A stretch of DNA of 15,479 nt from Bacillota bacterium (lineage in GTDB: Bacteria > Bacillota > Clostridia > Clostridiales > Clostridiaceae), in the NCBI GenBank assembly GCA_023451395.1, contig JAEXZL010000003.1, positions 1 through 15,479 of the forward strand, given 5' to 3'. Both the position numbers and the translations under genes were made by a program. Under the pieces are notes generated by a model that saw nothing but the letters and a program-made list of their open reading frames with translations, was not told the origin of the DNA and did not search any database. Within the stretch, counting starts at the first letter, position 1. Each line of letters starts with the position of its first letter. This document shows positions 1-6,758 of the stretch, in pieces.

Positions 1-48
1 GGTGTATTAACACCGATTGAGAAGCATGAAGCGTATTTGGCGGCGTAA
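1..48 (+). CDS. C-terminal tail of an unidentified protein (partial, 5' end outside window)
   Basis: An open frame enters from the left edge and ends at TAA (46-48), giving 15 residues: GVLTPIEKHEAYLAA. The codons (GCG, GCG, ACC-type G/C third positions) are more GC-rich than those of the neighbouring genes, which may mean foreign origin. The short LTP-IEKHEAYL tail resembles the C-termini of some DDE/integrase-core transposases, but 15 residues are too few to assign a family. No inverted repeat typical of an insertion sequence end can be confirmed, because most of the element, if it is one, lies outside the window. The frame could also be chance, but the stop directly before a strong hairpin supports a real gene end. 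Confidence 0.35.
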   Translation, partial: GVLTPIEKHEAYLAA

Positions 49-80
49 AAACTGCTGGTAGCACCATGTGCTACCAGCAG
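47..80 (-). terminator. Strong hairpin terminator, best oriented for chrA
   Basis: Positions 52-64 (CTGCTGGTAGCAC) and 68-80 form a perfect 13-bp stem with a 3-nt loop. On the minus strand the stem is followed by five T residues (complement of A47-A51), the usual intrinsic-terminator form, 72 nt after the chrA stop. On the plus strand the tail (GAAATATTTATATT) is only loosely U-rich, so it may also end the left-hand gene, less efficiently. Confidence 0.75.
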
Positions 81-152
81 GAAATATTTATATTATTTCA
101 TTGTCCTCTTGACGGGAAGCAGTTCAGTTTTAACCAGAGCTTCTTTTTATTT

Positions 153-1334
153 CTAAAATAGTGAGATGATTAATCCAGCTATCCCCCCTGATATTACCAA
201 CCAAGCTGAATTGATTTTATACTTAAATAAAATAAAGTATGCAACTAATGCAATAATTATCGTAGGCATATCCACCAATGCTGAAGCACCGAGCTTCCAG
301 CTAACAACTGCCATTAATCCCCAAGATGCAACATTTATCCCATCAAGAAGTGCTGCTATGAAGCTTGAGCTTCTAAGCTTCGGTATTAATGGATTTAATA
401 GTCCCACCAATAGAAAGGATGGTAAAAATATTCCTATTGTAGCAAGTATTGCTCCTGGCAAGCCTTGTATCATATATCCTACAAAGGTTGCAGTGGTGAA
501 TACTGGTCCTGGAGTAAACTGTCCCACAGAAACTGCATCCAATAGCTGACCACTAGTCAATACACCATACTTCTCAATAAAGTTAGTTTCAAGAAATGCT
601 AGAAGAACATAACCACTTCCATATAGAACTGAACCAATTTTTAAAAATGTAAAAAATAAATCTGAAAGTCCCATATAGCTCTTTGTAATATCAGTATTAA
701 CTACAGAAGCTATAGGGAGAATAGGAAGAAGTGTTAACATCTTTGATTTACTTAGCTTGTTCATGTTTTTAATAAGCATAATTATTATCCCCGAAAAGGC
801 AAGAAGGAATAATTCATGAAAGCCCAGAAAAGAAAGAACGATTACTATTGTACCTATTACTCCCGTATATATATCCTTAACAGCAGATTTCCCCAGCCTA
901 ATTAAAGCCTGAAGAACAACAGCAATGATTACAGGCTTTATTCCATACAAAATACCAGAAACTTCTGGAAGATAACCGTACCTTGTATAGGCTAAAGCAA
1001 AAGCAATAACAATAAGCATTGCTGGTAAAATGAAGCTTACCCCTGCTATGATTAGCCCCTGCCAGCCCCCTCTTTCATATCCAAGGTGAATAGCCAGCTC
1101 AGTTGAATTAGGACCTGGTAAAAGATTTGTAGCTCCATATAAGTCTAAAAATTTATCCTTTTTTAGCCATTTTCTCTTTTGGACAATTTCCTCATCCATC
1201 ATAGCCACATGGGCTGCAGGCCCACCAAAAGCTGTTATTCCAAGCTTAAGAAATACTGCTGCAATTTCTTTTAATATATTTTTTTGCTCCTCTTTAGAGA
1301 GCATATAGAATTTATTCTGTATATCTTTAGCCAT
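153..1334 (-). CDS. chrA: Chromate transporter, two-domain (CHR family) ChrA
   Basis: A 393-residue integral membrane protein of the CHR superfamily, in the long form with two homologous halves. The N-terminal half has FGGPAAH (36-42) and LLPGPNSTE (71-79). The C-terminal half has GSVLYGSGYVL (234-244) and GQFTPGPVFT (271-280), the repeated glycine/proline signatures of ChrA. Hydrophobic segments fill most of the chain, about 10 in all. The family exports chromate by proton-coupled antiport, but in anaerobes the true substrate is often unproven, so chromate is a family name here. A longer frame opens at 1361, but I chose the ATG at 1334 because a perfect AGGAGG lies 6 nt upstream inside that longer frame. 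It is divergent from padR across a 125-bp gap, which suggests that PadR controls it. Confidence 0.9.
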   Translation of the reverse strand: MAKDIQNKFYMLSKEEQKNILKEIAAVFLKLGITAFGGPAAHVAMMDEEIVQKRKWLKKDKFLDLYGATNLLPGPNSTELAIHLGYERGGWQGLIIAGVSFILPAMLIVIAFALAYTRYGYLPEVSGILYGIKPVIIAVVLQALIRLGKSAVKDIYTGVIGTIVIVLSFLGFHELFLLAFSGIIIMLIKNMNKLSKSKMLTLLPILPIASVVNTDITKSYMGLSDLFFTFLKIGSVLYGSGYVLLAFLETNFIEKYGVLTSGQLLDAVSVGQFTPGPVFTTATFVGYMIQGLPGAILATIGIFLPSFLLVGLLNPLIPKLRSSSFIAALLDGINVASWGLMAVVSWKLGASALVDMPTIIIALVAYFILFKYKINSAWLVISGGIAGLIISLF

Positions 1335-1459
1335 AAGAATCCTCCTGTAATTAATAAACATTGCCGACTCCTTGTATTTCTTAAAAATAGATACTATAAT
1401 ATTATCATATATTGATATCTATTTTCGATATCTAGATTATATACAGAGGTGGACTTAAA
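1335..1459. promoter_or_regulatory. Divergent chrA/padR control region with GATATCTA direct repeats
   Basis: This 125-bp gap must hold promoters for both genes. For padR, a perfect -10 TATAAT (1395-1400) follows TTGTAT (1372-1377) with 17 nt between, and a second candidate is TTGATA (1412-1417) with GATTAT (1435-1440), also 17 nt apart. The second would leave almost no leader before the RBS, so the first is more likely. The octamer GATATCTA occurs at 1414-1421 and 1427-1434, with 13 bp between starts; each contains the self-complementary GATATC. These are candidate PadR operator half-sites. The chrA promoter is less clear but would overlap the same A/T-rich stretch. Confidence 0.5.
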
Positions 1460-1765
1460 ATGCAAGAGCAAATACTAAGAAAATTCTTTTTAGGCTTTAT
1501 ACAAATTCACATTCTTCATCATGCAAAAAAGGAACCCTTCTATGGTCTTTGGATGATAGATGAGCTTAAAGAACATGGATATGATATGAGTCCAGGCACC
1601 TTATATCCTCTTCTTCACAGTATGGAGGAAAAGAATCTGTTAGTAAAAGAAGAAAAAATTGTAGAAGGTAAGATTAGAAAATACTATAAGATAACTCCCC
1701 TAGGAGAGACAGTTTTAAAGGAATCTCGTAAAAAAGCCTACGAGTTATTTAAAGAAATAAAATAA
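1460..1765 (+). CDS. PadR-family transcriptional regulator
   Basis: A 101-residue short-form PadR winged-helix protein. The recognition region is YGLWMIDELKEHGYDMSPGTLYPLLHSMEEKNLL (28-61), with the family hallmark S/PGTLYPLL at 44-52. The wing ends in RKYYKITPLGE (73-83), followed by a short C-terminal dimer helix. Such proteins are usually ligand-sensitive repressors of an adjacent transporter and of themselves. RBS GAGGTGG lies 7 nt before the ATG. The divergent neighbour is chrA, so control of chrA is the obvious inference. The inducer is unknown; PadR members answer to phenolic compounds, antibiotics or other toxic ligands, and nothing in the sequence decides this. Confidence 0.9.
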   Translation: MQEQILRKFFLGFIQIHILHHAKKEPFYGLWMIDELKEHGYDMSPGTLYPLLHSMEEKNLLVKEEKIVEGKIRKYYKITPLGETVLKESRKKAYELFKEIK

Positions 1766-1816
1766 TCATTAAGCTTTATAAAAAAACCTACCAAAACCTA
1801 ATAATTACTAAAAACA

Positions 1817-1846
1817 AAGCCCCCTGAAAAATCATTCAGTGGGCTT
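1817..1846. terminator. Bidirectional terminator between padR and hisS
   Basis: AAGCCC (1817-1822) pairs with GGGCTT (1841-1846). After one C/T mismatch, CTGAA (1824-1828) pairs with TTCAG (1835-1839), leaving a 6-nt loop. On the minus strand it is followed by TTTGTTTTTAGT, a good U-tract for ending hisS. On the plus strand the tail ATCTCTTATTTTGC is weaker but could end padR. Confidence 0.8.
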
Positions 1847-1870
1847 ATCTCTTATTTTGCTCTTTGCTTT

Positions 1871-1939
1871 TATCTCTTAGCTCTTAGTTCTTACTTCTTA
1901 GTTCATATCTCTTACTTTTCTTAGCTCTTAATTCTCTTA
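1871..1939. repeat. Degenerate heptanucleotide tandem array (NYTCTTA) overlapping the hisS 3' end
   Basis: On the plus strand successive units read TATCTCTTA, GCTCTTA, GTTCTTA, CTTCTTA, GTTCATA, TCTCTTA, CTTTTCTTA, GCTCTTA, ATTCTCTTA. The 7-nt period is clear from 1880 to 1914, with 2-nt insertions in some flanking units. On the hisS strand each unit is TAAGARN, so it carries a TAA; because 7 is not a multiple of 3, stops occur in all frames. The hisS stop itself (1921-1923) is one of these TAA triplets. The array lies between the stop codon and the terminator hairpin. Confidence 0.7.
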
Positions 1940-3234
1940 ATAATCTCCTCTACCGATAGCTTAGCTTGCTCTCCAAGGTGCATATCCTTTAAAGTTAAGC
2001 TTCCAGTTTCTCTTTCCTCGCTTCCAATTATTATTACATAAGGAATGCCCAGCTTATTAGCATAATTTAGCTTTTTAGCTACCTTACCCTCTTCAAAATA
2101 AACCTCTGTAACAATTCCCTGCTCCTTTAGTTTATTTGAAACATTAATTGCATAGGCAATATCCTCATCCATGGGTACGAGAAGAACCTTTGTTAAGGTG
2201 GAAGCACCAGTCTTTATGATTTTTGCATCTGTAAGCTGATAGAAAAGTCTGCTGAGGCCGATGGATATACCAACTCCAGGCAGCTTCTGCTTTGTATAAT
2301 AATCCGCTAGGTTATCATACCTTCCTCCTGAACAAACAGAACCTATAGAAGGATACTCATTAAGAATAGTTTCATATACTGTTCCTGTATAGTAATCTAA
2401 ACCTCTGGCAATCTTAAGGTTTATTTTGAAATTAGTCTCAGGAACCTTAAACTCTCTTATATAGTAAACTACCTTTTCCAGTTCCTCTAAACCTTCTTTA
2501 AAGTCCTCATTATCTACTGGAAGGGCCTTAAGCTTCTTGATAATCATGTCTGTATTATCTTCAAGACTTATAAATTCTTGGATTTTTTCTATTTGATCAT
2601 CATTAAGCATTAACTCCTTAAGTTCTCTTCTTACCCCTTCAATTCCTATTTTATCAATCTTATCTACAGCCCTTAAAACCTCTGCTTTATCTTCGATATG
2701 AAGGGAATTAAAGAAGCCATTTAATATCTTTCTGTTGTTTATGTTGATAGTAAAGGAATCAAAGCCTAGATCCTTGAAGGTTGAATAAATCACTGCAGGT
2801 ATTTCTGCATCATTTATTATACTAAGCTTACCATTACCTATAATATCAATATCGCATTGATAAAACTCTCTAAAACGACCTCTCTGATTTCTCTCTCCTC
2901 TATAAACCTTTCCTATCTGATATCTTCTATAAGGAAAGTTAATATCAGACATATGCTGAGCCACATATCTTGCTAAAGGCACCGTAAGATCAAATCTTAA
3001 GGACATATCTGTATCACCTTTGGAAAAACGATAAATCTGCTTTTCTGTTTCTCCTCCACCCTTAGCCAAGAGCACCTCGGATTTTTCTATTAAAGGTGTT
3101 TCCTGTGGTATAAATCCAAATTTCTCATAATTTTTTCTAATGGTAGCCATCATATCATTAAACAGTATCTGCTCTGCAGGTAATAGTTCTAAAAAACCTG
3201 GCAGTATAGAAGGCTTTACTATTTCATTATCCAT
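1921..3234 (-). CDS. hisS: Histidine--tRNA ligase
   Basis: A 437-residue class II aminoacyl-tRNA synthetase that charges tRNA-His in the cytoplasm. Visible signatures are RFDLTVPLARY (80-90), motif 2 YRGERNQRGRFREFYQCD (111-128), the histidine-binding ARGLDYYTG (276-284), GGRYDNLADYY (303-313) and motif 3 GVGISIGLSRL (320-330). The last ~95 residues form the anticodon-binding alpha/beta domain. The ATG at 3234 has AGGAGG about 7 nt upstream. The length is slightly above the usual ~420. In many Firmicutes hisS sits beside aspS; here it stands alone between an ABC operon and padR, so it may be a second or relocated copy. The 154-bp leader shows no T-box motif. The C-terminus ends inside the heptamer array. 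Confidence 0.95.
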   Translation of the reverse strand: MDNEIVKPSILPGFLELLPAEQILFNDMMATIRKNYEKFGFIPQETPLIEKSEVLLAKGGGETEKQIYRFSKGDTDMSLRFDLTVPLARYVAQHMSDINFPYRRYQIGKVYRGERNQRGRFREFYQCDIDIIGNGKLSIINDAEIPAVIYSTFKDLGFDSFTININNRKILNGFFNSLHIEDKAEVLRAVDKIDKIGIEGVRRELKELMLNDDQIEKIQEFISLEDNTDMIIKKLKALPVDNEDFKEGLEELEKVVYYIREFKVPETNFKINLKIARGLDYYTGTVYETILNEYPSIGSVCSGGRYDNLADYYTKQKLPGVGISIGLSRLFYQLTDAKIIKTGASTLTKVLLVPMDEDIAYAINVSNKLKEQGIVTEVYFEEGKVAKKLNYANKLGIPYVIIIGSEERETGSLTLKDMHLGEQAKLSVEEIIKRIKS

Positions 3235-3388
3235 GGTTACTCCTCCTACTTAAATTATTTTATCAGTAATTAATGCTATCTAATTTGTTAAGGACTATCT
3301 TCATTCCTTCCCTTATAATAACATATATTATCTTCTAATAAAATAAGGGGATATAGAGCTTCCATAAATTAATGTATAACTTAAATCA

Positions 3389-4729
3389 TTATTTATTTGC
3401 TTTATTATATTTTTCTAAGGCACTATTTATATCTGCAGCAGCCTTATCTACTGCCTGCTGTGGCGTAATAGTATTTTGAAGAAGAGCTTCTACCTGTGTT
3501 TCTACTATCTGCCTTGCCTCAGGGAATACTCCTAAAAGTGCTCCTCTGGATTCCACCTTTGAGCTATGAAGCTGATCTATAGCTGTTTGGAATTGTGGAA
3601 GCTTTTTAAGATGCTCCTTCATCCCTTCTAATTCATAGGTCTTTGTAGTTATAGGGAAATAACCAGTGTTTTGATGCCAGTATAATTGCTGCTCTGGTGA
3701 AACCATGAACTTTATAAACTCCCAAGCAGCTTTACCTCTACCTTCATCTTCTTTATCCATTATCCATAGAGAGCCTCCTCCTATGGAAACACCACCTTTA
3801 TCAGTTGAATTAATGGAAGGAAGAAAGGCTGTTCCTACTTTGAATTTTCCATTCACACCCTTAATTATTGAATTTACCACTGCTGTAGAATCAATCATCA
3901 TAGCAGTTTTACCTGCAATAAAGGCATTTTGAGTATCAGCGGTTTTCCTTCCAAAATTACCTGCATTACCTGTAGCATAAAGATCCTTCCACATATTAAA
4001 TATTTTTAGCCCGCCACCATTTTTATCAAAATCCACTGCTGTAGCCTTGTCTTTTCTTCCATTGCCATTATTTCCATAGTCTAAATCCTGTTTTGCCATT
4101 AGCTGCTCAAAGAACCATCCATAAACCGCCATTGAGTAGCCATATACATCGACCTTGTCCCCTTCTTTTTTTACTAATTTCTCTGCCATGGACTTTACCT
4201 CTTCCATAGTTGTTGGTGGTTTTTTAGGGTCAAGTCCCGCTGCTACAAAAGCATCCTCATTATAATATAGTATAGGAGTTGAGGAATTAAAGGGCATAGA
4301 ATAAAGCTTATCCTGAACAGTATAATAACCTAAAATATTTTTCTCTAGGGAAGAAACATCGTACTTGTCAGCATCAATAAACTGCTGCATTGGCAATGCA
4401 TAGCCACTGTCTATCATCCATCTTGTTCCGATATCATAAAGCTGCATAATATCTGGACCACCATTACCCTGCTGTGAGCTTTTAAGCTTGTTTATAGCAT
4501 CATCATAGCTTCCCTGATATTCCGCCTTTACCTTGATGGTCTTTTGACTCTTATTAAAGTCCTCTACAAGCTTTCCTATTGATTCTCCAGCCACCCCACC
4601 CATAGCATGCCAAAAAACAAGCTCTATAGGATCATCTTCAGTGCCTTCCGTAGGCTTACTTCCGCAGCCTGCTAAGAAGGAAATAGACATCACTGCTGCA
4701 AGAGCCATAGATATCCAACTTTTTCTCAT
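3389..4729 (-). CDS. ABC importer solute-binding lipoprotein, UgpB-like (family 1)
   Basis: A 446-residue extracellular binding protein anchored to the membrane outer face. The signal peptide MRKSWISMALAAVMSISF is followed by lipobox LAGC, with Cys22 as the lipidated residue. The mature part begins with FWHAMGG and continues with a GPDIMQLYDIGTRWMI segment, which closely resembles glycerol-3-phosphate-binding UgpB (FWHSM...ILQVYEVGTATMM, from memory). The substrate is therefore likely glycerol-3-phosphate, its diesters or a related sugar derivative, but other family-1 proteins bind oligosaccharides. I used the ATG at 4729 and not the one at 4747 because GGGAG lies 7-9 nt before the former. 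It is the third gene of an operon, 63 nt after the second permease. No clear terminator follows it before hisS. Confidence 0.88.
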   Translation of the reverse strand: MRKSWISMALAAVMSISFLAGCGSKPTEGTEDDPIELVFWHAMGGVAGESIGKLVEDFNKSQKTIKVKAEYQGSYDDAINKLKSSQQGNGGPDIMQLYDIGTRWMIDSGYALPMQQFIDADKYDVSSLEKNILGYYTVQDKLYSMPFNSSTPILYYNEDAFVAAGLDPKKPPTTMEEVKSMAEKLVKKEGDKVDVYGYSMAVYGWFFEQLMAKQDLDYGNNGNGRKDKATAVDFDKNGGGLKIFNMWKDLYATGNAGNFGRKTADTQNAFIAGKTAMMIDSTAVVNSIIKGVNGKFKVGTAFLPSINSTDKGGVSIGGGSLWIMDKEDEGRGKAAWEFIKFMVSPEQQLYWHQNTGYFPITTKTYELEGMKEHLKKLPQFQTAIDQLHSSKVESRGALLGVFPEARQIVETQVEALLQNTITPQQAVDKAAADINSALEKYNKANK

Positions 4730-4792
4730 AAAATAAACTCCCTTCATTTTTTAATATTTATATTCAGATTTTGGTTAACTTATTAGTACTGC

Positions 4793-5614
4793 TTATCCTT
4801 TAATTGCTCCTGAGGTCATTCCCTTAACTAACTGTTCCTGCCCAGCTATAAAGATAAATATGGAGGGTATGAGTATTAACACTATGCCTGCCATTATAAC
4901 TCCATAGGACTGAGCTTCAGAATATTGCAGCATGCTTATACCTATTTGCACTGTTCTCTTATTGGCATCATTTGTTACCAAAAGAGGCCACATATATTGA
5001 TTCCAGGTCATTAAAAACACATATATTCCTAATGCTCCAGATATAGGCTTAGAAAGAGGTATCACCACCTTAATTAAAAATTTAAAGGAGCTGCAGCCAT
5101 CGATAATAGAAGCTTCTCTAAGCTCCTTTGGTATTGTAAGATAATACTGCCTCATCATAAAAATTCCCATTGCTGAGGTTAGATAAGGAACTATCAATAC
5201 CCTATAGCTATCTAGCCACTTCCAGGAGGATACCGTTAGATAGTTAGCAATAATAATAGCATCTCCAGGTATCATCATCGTTGCCAAAATAGCAATAAAT
5301 ATAAAATTCTTTCCTTTAAACTCAAAAAATGCAAAGGCATAAGCAGAAAGACTTGCTGTTATCAGCTGTCCTACTGTTACAGCCGAGGCTACAATGAAGC
5401 TATTTAAAATAAACCTTAATATAGGAGCAGATTTTATGGCTTCCTTATAATTATCAAAGTTTAATTTTGAAGGAAAAAGCCTTGGAGGAAATTGAAACAC
5501 CTCACCTTGATTCATAAAGCTAATAGAGAGTGCATAGAGAATAGGAAAAATTATCATAATGCCTATTGCTATAGAAAAAATAAGAAACAGAGTTTTTTTA
5601 AGCCTTATACCCAT
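4793..5614 (-). CDS. ABC importer permease, UgpE/MalG-like
   Basis: A 273-residue inner-membrane permease of the carbohydrate/glycerol-phosphate (CUT1) type, with six hydrophobic segments. The EAA loop that docks the ATPase is REASIIDGCSSFKF...VIPLSKP (166-190). The N-terminal PILYALSISFM and the periplasmic-side FPPRLFPSKLNFDNY are typical of the MalG/UgpE half. Its ATG overlaps the stop of the upstream permease in TAATG, which implies translational coupling and equal amounts of the two subunits. The RBS (AAAGGGG) lies inside the upstream gene. Confidence 0.9.
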   Translation of the reverse strand: MGIRLKKTLFLIFSIAIGIMIIFPILYALSISFMNQGEVFQFPPRLFPSKLNFDNYKEAIKSAPILRFILNSFIVASAVTVGQLITASLSAYAFAFFEFKGKNFIFIAILATMMIPGDAIIIANYLTVSSWKWLDSYRVLIVPYLTSAMGIFMMRQYYLTIPKELREASIIDGCSSFKFLIKVVIPLSKPISGALGIYVFLMTWNQYMWPLLVTNDANKRTVQIGISMLQYSEAQSYGVIMAGIVLILIPSIFIFIAGQEQLVKGMTSGAIKG

Positions 5615-6540
5615 TACTTATAAAACACCCCTTTCTTTTCGAATTTGAACTGAATTAGGGTAATAACTAAAATTATCACAAACAAAATTACTGACTGAGT
5701 TGCAGCCATCTCAAAACGACTGTTGAAAAACGCCTCTCTATATATAGAGTGAACGATTACATTAGTAGCATCATTAGGTCCTCCTCCAGTCATAAGCTTG
5801 ACCTGTGCAAAGGCTTGGAAAGCATTAATGATATCTAAAATTATTACAAAGAACAATGTAGGTGAAACCATAGGGATAACTATTTTAAACAACCTTTGAA
5901 AGTAATTAGCTCCATCTATTGCTGCACTCTCCACAAGTTCCTCAGGTATTCCTCTAAGACCTGAGAGAAGAAAGATAAAATTTACTCCCAAATTAAGCCA
6001 TATGGTAACCACCGCTACAGATATCAGTGCAAAGTTGCTATCTGTAGTCCACCCTATGCTACTGTTTAATATATAATTAATTAGTCCTATACTTGGATGA
6101 AAAAGCAGCATCCATATTATAGCTGCCGGTGCAGAAGCTACAGCCATGGGCATTGCATATAGCAGCTGTATAACCTTACTTCCTTTTAATTTATTATTAG
6201 CTAATAGAGCCAGTATAAATCCAATAATCAAGGTAGGAATAGCAAGCATAGGTACAAATTTTAGTGTTACTCCTAGACTATGTCTAAAATCTGGCGACAA
6301 TAAAACCTCCTTATAATTATCAAAGCCCACCATTGCTGCAACCTTTCCCCGAGCATTTGTTATACTAAAGCTAAGATATAAAGTTTTAAAAAAGGGAAAG
6401 TATACAAAAATAGAAAAGAGCAGCAGAGATGGAAAAAGATAAAGATAAGGAACAATCTTTTCTGATCTTTTTATTCTTTGGTTTGTTGTATGTTTTAGAG
6501 CTCTATTTTTATTAGAACTCTTTTTAAGAGAGCTTTCCAT
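5614..6540 (-). CDS. ABC importer permease, UgpA/MalF-like
   Basis: A 308-residue membrane subunit that pairs with the following gene. A basic N-terminal tail (1-28) precedes the first membrane helix (about 30-50). The EAA loop is ELVESAAIDGANYFQRLF...VIPMVSP (201-226). GGGPNDATNVIVHSIYREAF near the C-terminal end is the usual MalF/UgpA signature. It is the first gene of the transporter operon, with GGAGGAGG just before the ATG and a sigma-A promoter about 65 nt upstream. No ATP-binding subunit is encoded within the window, so a shared MsmX/UgpC-type ATPase elsewhere in the genome is the likely partner (inference). Confidence 0.9.
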   Translation of the reverse strand: MESSLKKSSNKNRALKHTTNQRIKRSEKIVPYLYLFPSLLLFSIFVYFPFFKTLYLSFSITNARGKVAAMVGFDNYKEVLLSPDFRHSLGVTLKFVPMLAIPTLIIGFILALLANNKLKGSKVIQLLYAMPMAVASAPAAIIWMLLFHPSIGLINYILNSSIGWTTDSNFALISVAVVTIWLNLGVNFIFLLSGLRGIPEELVESAAIDGANYFQRLFKIVIPMVSPTLFFVIILDIINAFQAFAQVKLMTGGGPNDATNVIVHSIYREAFFNSRFEMAATQSVILFVIILVITLIQFKFEKKGVFYK

Positions 6541-6583
6541 AAACCTCCTCCTTGTTCTTATAGTTAATTAATTTCAGAATATT

Positions 6584-6607
6584 ACTAATTATGCATAAAC
6601 TAATTAT
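6584..6607. repeat. ACTAATTAT direct repeats around a TTATGCATAA palindrome
   Basis: The 9-mer ACTAATTAT occurs at 6584-6592 and 6599-6607. The 10-bp palindrome TTATGCATAA (6589-6598) lies between and partly within them. The block covers the -10 box and predicted start site of the transporter operon, where a repressor operator would be expected. It is very A/T-rich, so chance is possible. Confidence 0.35.
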
Positions 6608-6631
6608 ATAATGCAAAAATTTCCTTGTAAA
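6603..6631 (-). promoter_or_regulatory. Sigma-A promoter of the ugp-like operon
   Basis: On the minus strand, -35 TTTACA (6626-6631) and a perfect -10 TATAAT (6603-6608) are separated by 17 nt. Transcription would start near 6596, giving a leader of roughly 55 nt before the permease gene. Confidence 0.75.
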
Positions 6632-6660
6632 TAATTGTTAAATATTTATTTTGAGGTTAA
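6626..6660 (-). promoter_or_regulatory. Pho-box-like TTNACA repeats upstream of the ugp-like operon
   Basis: On the minus strand TTAACA (6636-6641) and TTTACA (6626-6631) stand 10 nt apart, and a further TTAACC (6655-6660) lies 19 nt upstream. The Firmicute PhoP box is a set of TTNACA-type repeats spaced about one helical turn. The last repeat coincides with the -35 box. Phosphate-starvation control would fit a glycerol-phosphate importer, but the motif is weak in A/T-rich DNA. Confidence 0.35.
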
Positions 6661-6715
6661 AATTCAAGTATTTCATTTATCAATGGCTTTTGTACTAACA
6701 AATAAAGACATAAAA

Positions 6716-6750
6716 ATAAACCTGAGAAAGTTATCCTCTCTCAGGTTTAT
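6716..6750 (-). terminator. Intrinsic terminator of ptsI
   Basis: A hairpin with arms ATAAACCTGAGAAAG (6716-6730) and CTCTCTCAGGTTTAT (6736-6750), with one internal mismatch and a 5-nt loop. On the minus strand it is followed by TTTTTATG. It starts 9 nt after the ptsI stop and separates ptsI from the transporter operon. Confidence 0.85.
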
Positions 6751-6758
6751 AAAAACTT

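Noticed and set aside
166..549. A 127-codon open frame on the plus strand opposite chrA
   Set aside because: It lies fully inside the well-supported chrA gene, lacks a Shine-Dalgarno sequence, and its composition is that of a reversed membrane protein.
1871..1939. CRISPR-like array
   Set aside because: The units are 7 nt, degenerate and contiguous, with no spacers, and no cas gene is nearby.
3235..3388. T-box riboswitch before hisS
   Set aside because: The leader is short, and neither the conserved T-box sequence nor an antiterminator/terminator pair is visible.
4389..4408. TTGGCAATGCATAGCC as a further sigma-54 promoter
   Set aside because: The spacing between GG and GC is not 10 nt, and it lies inside the coding sequence of the binding lipoprotein.
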